Below are positions 5,371 to 6,020 of a stretch of 6,020 nt of DNA, in pieces. The translations under genes were made by a program, and so were the position numbers. The notes beneath the pieces were generated by a model. That model was given only the letters and a program-made list of their open reading frames with translations, was not told the DNA's origin and made no database searches. Numbering within the stretch: the first letter of the stretch is position 1; every line of letters begins with the position of its first letter. This DNA comes from Candidatus Bathyarchaeota archaeon (GTDB lineage Archaea > Thermoproteota > Bathyarchaeia > TCS64). The stretch is taken from NCBI GenBank assembly GCA_016934355.1, contig JAFGTA010000226.1, positions 1-6,020 of the forward strand, in the 5' to 3' direction.

Positions 5371-5853
5371 CTATGCCTCCGCTATCTTCTTGACGAAGCC
5401 CGGCTCGGCTTCGAGGCCCGGTAGCTCAAGGTCGTCGCGTTCGTCCTCCGTGAAGTCGTCGATGGGGTAGACCCTGCCGTTCTCGGCGAGGACGTCCACC
5501 AGCTTCATCAACGCAGGCGGTGCCCTGCCCTCCTTGGCGGCCATGTTCCTGAGCACCGTCATGACGTCGGGTGGGCTGACGTCCTGGGGGCATCGTTCGT
5601 CGCACATGAGGCACATGCTGCAGAGCCAGATGAAGTCGCTGCCGAACACCTGGTCTTTGAGGCCGAGCTTGGCGAGCTTCATTATGCGTCTTGGGCTGAA
5701 CCGTTCCTCTATCTCCCTGACGGGGCAGGTGGCGGTGCAGACGCCGCACTGGAAGCACTTGGAGAGGTCGGCGGCGCCCAGCTCCTTGGCGAGGCTCCGC
5801 TGGAACCTTGGGTCGGCCTTTGTGAGGTCGACCACGGCGTCAGTAATAACCAT
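5371..5853 (-). CDS. hdrC: Heterodisulfide reductase subunit C
   Basis: A 160-residue cytoplasmic ferredoxin-like subunit that carries electrons from HdrA to HdrB. Two [4Fe-4S] sets are clear: CFQCGVCTATCP with Cys33/36/39/43, and CSMCLMCDERCP with Cys78/81/84/88. The helical linker between them and the DVSPPDVMTVLRNMA segment (91-105) match the family. There is no membrane segment, so this is the soluble HdrC, not a QmoC/HdrE-type fusion with a cytochrome domain. An acidic C-terminal tail (about 131-150) is longer than the cluster domain needs. It is the first gene of the hdrCBA operon. No Shine-Dalgarno precedes ATG 5853, and a TATA-like box about 30 bases upstream suggests a leaderless or very short-leader mRNA. 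hdrB starts 2 bases after its stop. Confidence 0.94.
   Translation of the reverse strand: MVITDAVVDLTKADPRFQRSLAKELGAADLSKCFQCGVCTATCPVREIEERFSPRRIMKLAKLGLKDQVFGSDFIWLCSMCLMCDERCPQDVSPPDVMTVLRNMAAKEGRAPPALMKLVDVLAENGRVYPIDDFTEDERDDLELPGLEAEPGFVKKIAEA
5376..5380 (-). promoter_or_regulatory. Shine-Dalgarno GGAGG for hdrB
   Basis: GGAGG lies within the last codons of hdrC, 7 bases before the hdrB ATG (5366-5368), and fixes that start. The contrast with hdrC, which has none, fits the archaeal pattern of a leaderless first gene and Shine-Dalgarno sites for internal operon genes. Confidence 0.75.
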
Positions 5854-5881
5854 ATTTATTCATATTTACGTAACACGGGTG

Positions 5882-5889
5882 ATTAAAAA
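5882..5889 (-). promoter_or_regulatory. TATA-like box of the hdrCBA operon
   Basis: The minus strand reads TTTTTAAT, centred about 33 bases before the hdrC ATG. A start about 25 bases downstream falls near 5860, leaving a leader of about 7 bases. No clear BRE or operator is visible around it. Between this box and the start codon the sequence is AT-rich, with a near-duplicate 10-base unit (5851-5860 and 5861-5870). Confidence 0.5.
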
Positions 5890-5912
5890 CCTTGAGAGGG
5901 TTCACGGTCTCC

Positions 5913-5929
5913 GCGAAACCCTTTTAATG
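5913..5929 (+). promoter_or_regulatory. BRE/TATA-like promoter of tRNA-His
   Basis: CGAAACC followed by CTTTTAATG resembles an archaeal BRE plus box A. The box centre is about 31 bases before the first tRNA base, so transcription would begin within about 5 bases of the mature 5' end. It is back to back with the hdr promoter. Confidence 0.55.
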
Positions 5930-5955
5930 GGTAGCCTGTTTCATGTTGTTTGCGT

Positions 5956-6020
5956 GGCCGCTGTGGTGTAACGGTAGCATACGGGCCTGTGGAGCCCTCG
6001 GACGGGGTTCGACTCCCCGC
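5956..6020 (+). tRNA. tRNA-His (anticodon GTG), 3' end cut by window edge
   Basis: It folds by eye as a tRNA. The acceptor 5' strand is 5957-5963 (GCCGCTG), the D arm GTGT/GCAT is 5966-5969/5977-5980 with loop AACGGTA, and the anticodon stem GGGC/GCCC carries loop CTGTGGA with anticodon GTG at 5989-5991. The T arm CGGGG/CCCCG (6003-6007/6015-6019) has loop TTCGACT. The last visible base, C6020, pairs with G7 (5963); the remaining acceptor 3' strand and discriminator base lie outside. The extra G at 5956 fits the encoded G-1 identity element of tRNA-His. The outermost anticodon-stem position (C5982/T5998) is mismatched. The D stem relies on G-T pairs. Confidence 0.93.

Overview
The window looks archaeal. 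It carries a soluble heterodisulfide reductase operon (hdrC-hdrB-hdrA), TATA-like boxes about 25-35 bases upstream of genes, at least one transcript that looks leaderless, and a His tRNA with an encoded extra 5' G. GC content is high in genes and drops sharply in the promoter regions. The lineage cannot be fixed from this stretch: no methanogenesis marker (for example mcr) is present, and HdrABC also occurs in non-methanogens.

Layout. All protein genes are on the minus strand, so they read right to left. At the right edge is a plus-strand tRNA-His(GTG), cut by the window end (5956-6020). Back to back with it is the hdr operon: hdrC (5371-5853), hdrB (4490-5368) and hdrA (2172-4493). The genes are joined by a 2-base gap and a 4-base ATGA overlap, so they are very probably co-transcribed and translationally coupled. 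Next comes a frameshifted 3' remnant of a major facilitator (MFS) transporter gene (1938-2196), then an ArsR-like winged-helix regulator with a long acidic coiled-coil N-terminus (1069-1827). Last is an apparently intact MFS efflux-type transporter that runs off the left edge (1-992).

How the genes work together. HdrC (two [4Fe-4S] clusters) wires HdrA (FAD plus many [4Fe-4S] clusters) to HdrB (two CCG-type cysteine sets for noncubane clusters at the disulfide-reducing site). HdrA carries a C-terminal MvhD-like domain. In standalone MvhD this domain holds a [2Fe-2S] cluster and receives electrons from hydrogenase or formate dehydrogenase; here every expected cysteine has been replaced. No hydrogenase, formate dehydrogenase or ferredoxin partner is encoded in the window.

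The regulator and the left-hand transporter look like a regulator-transporter pair. An 18-base perfect palindromic element lies in the regulator's promoter, and a 39-base imperfect palindrome fills the gap between regulator and transporter. The MFS remnant on the other side of the regulator looks like the tail of a related transporter, which suggests a past duplication or rearrangement whose breakpoint touches the last codons of hdrA.
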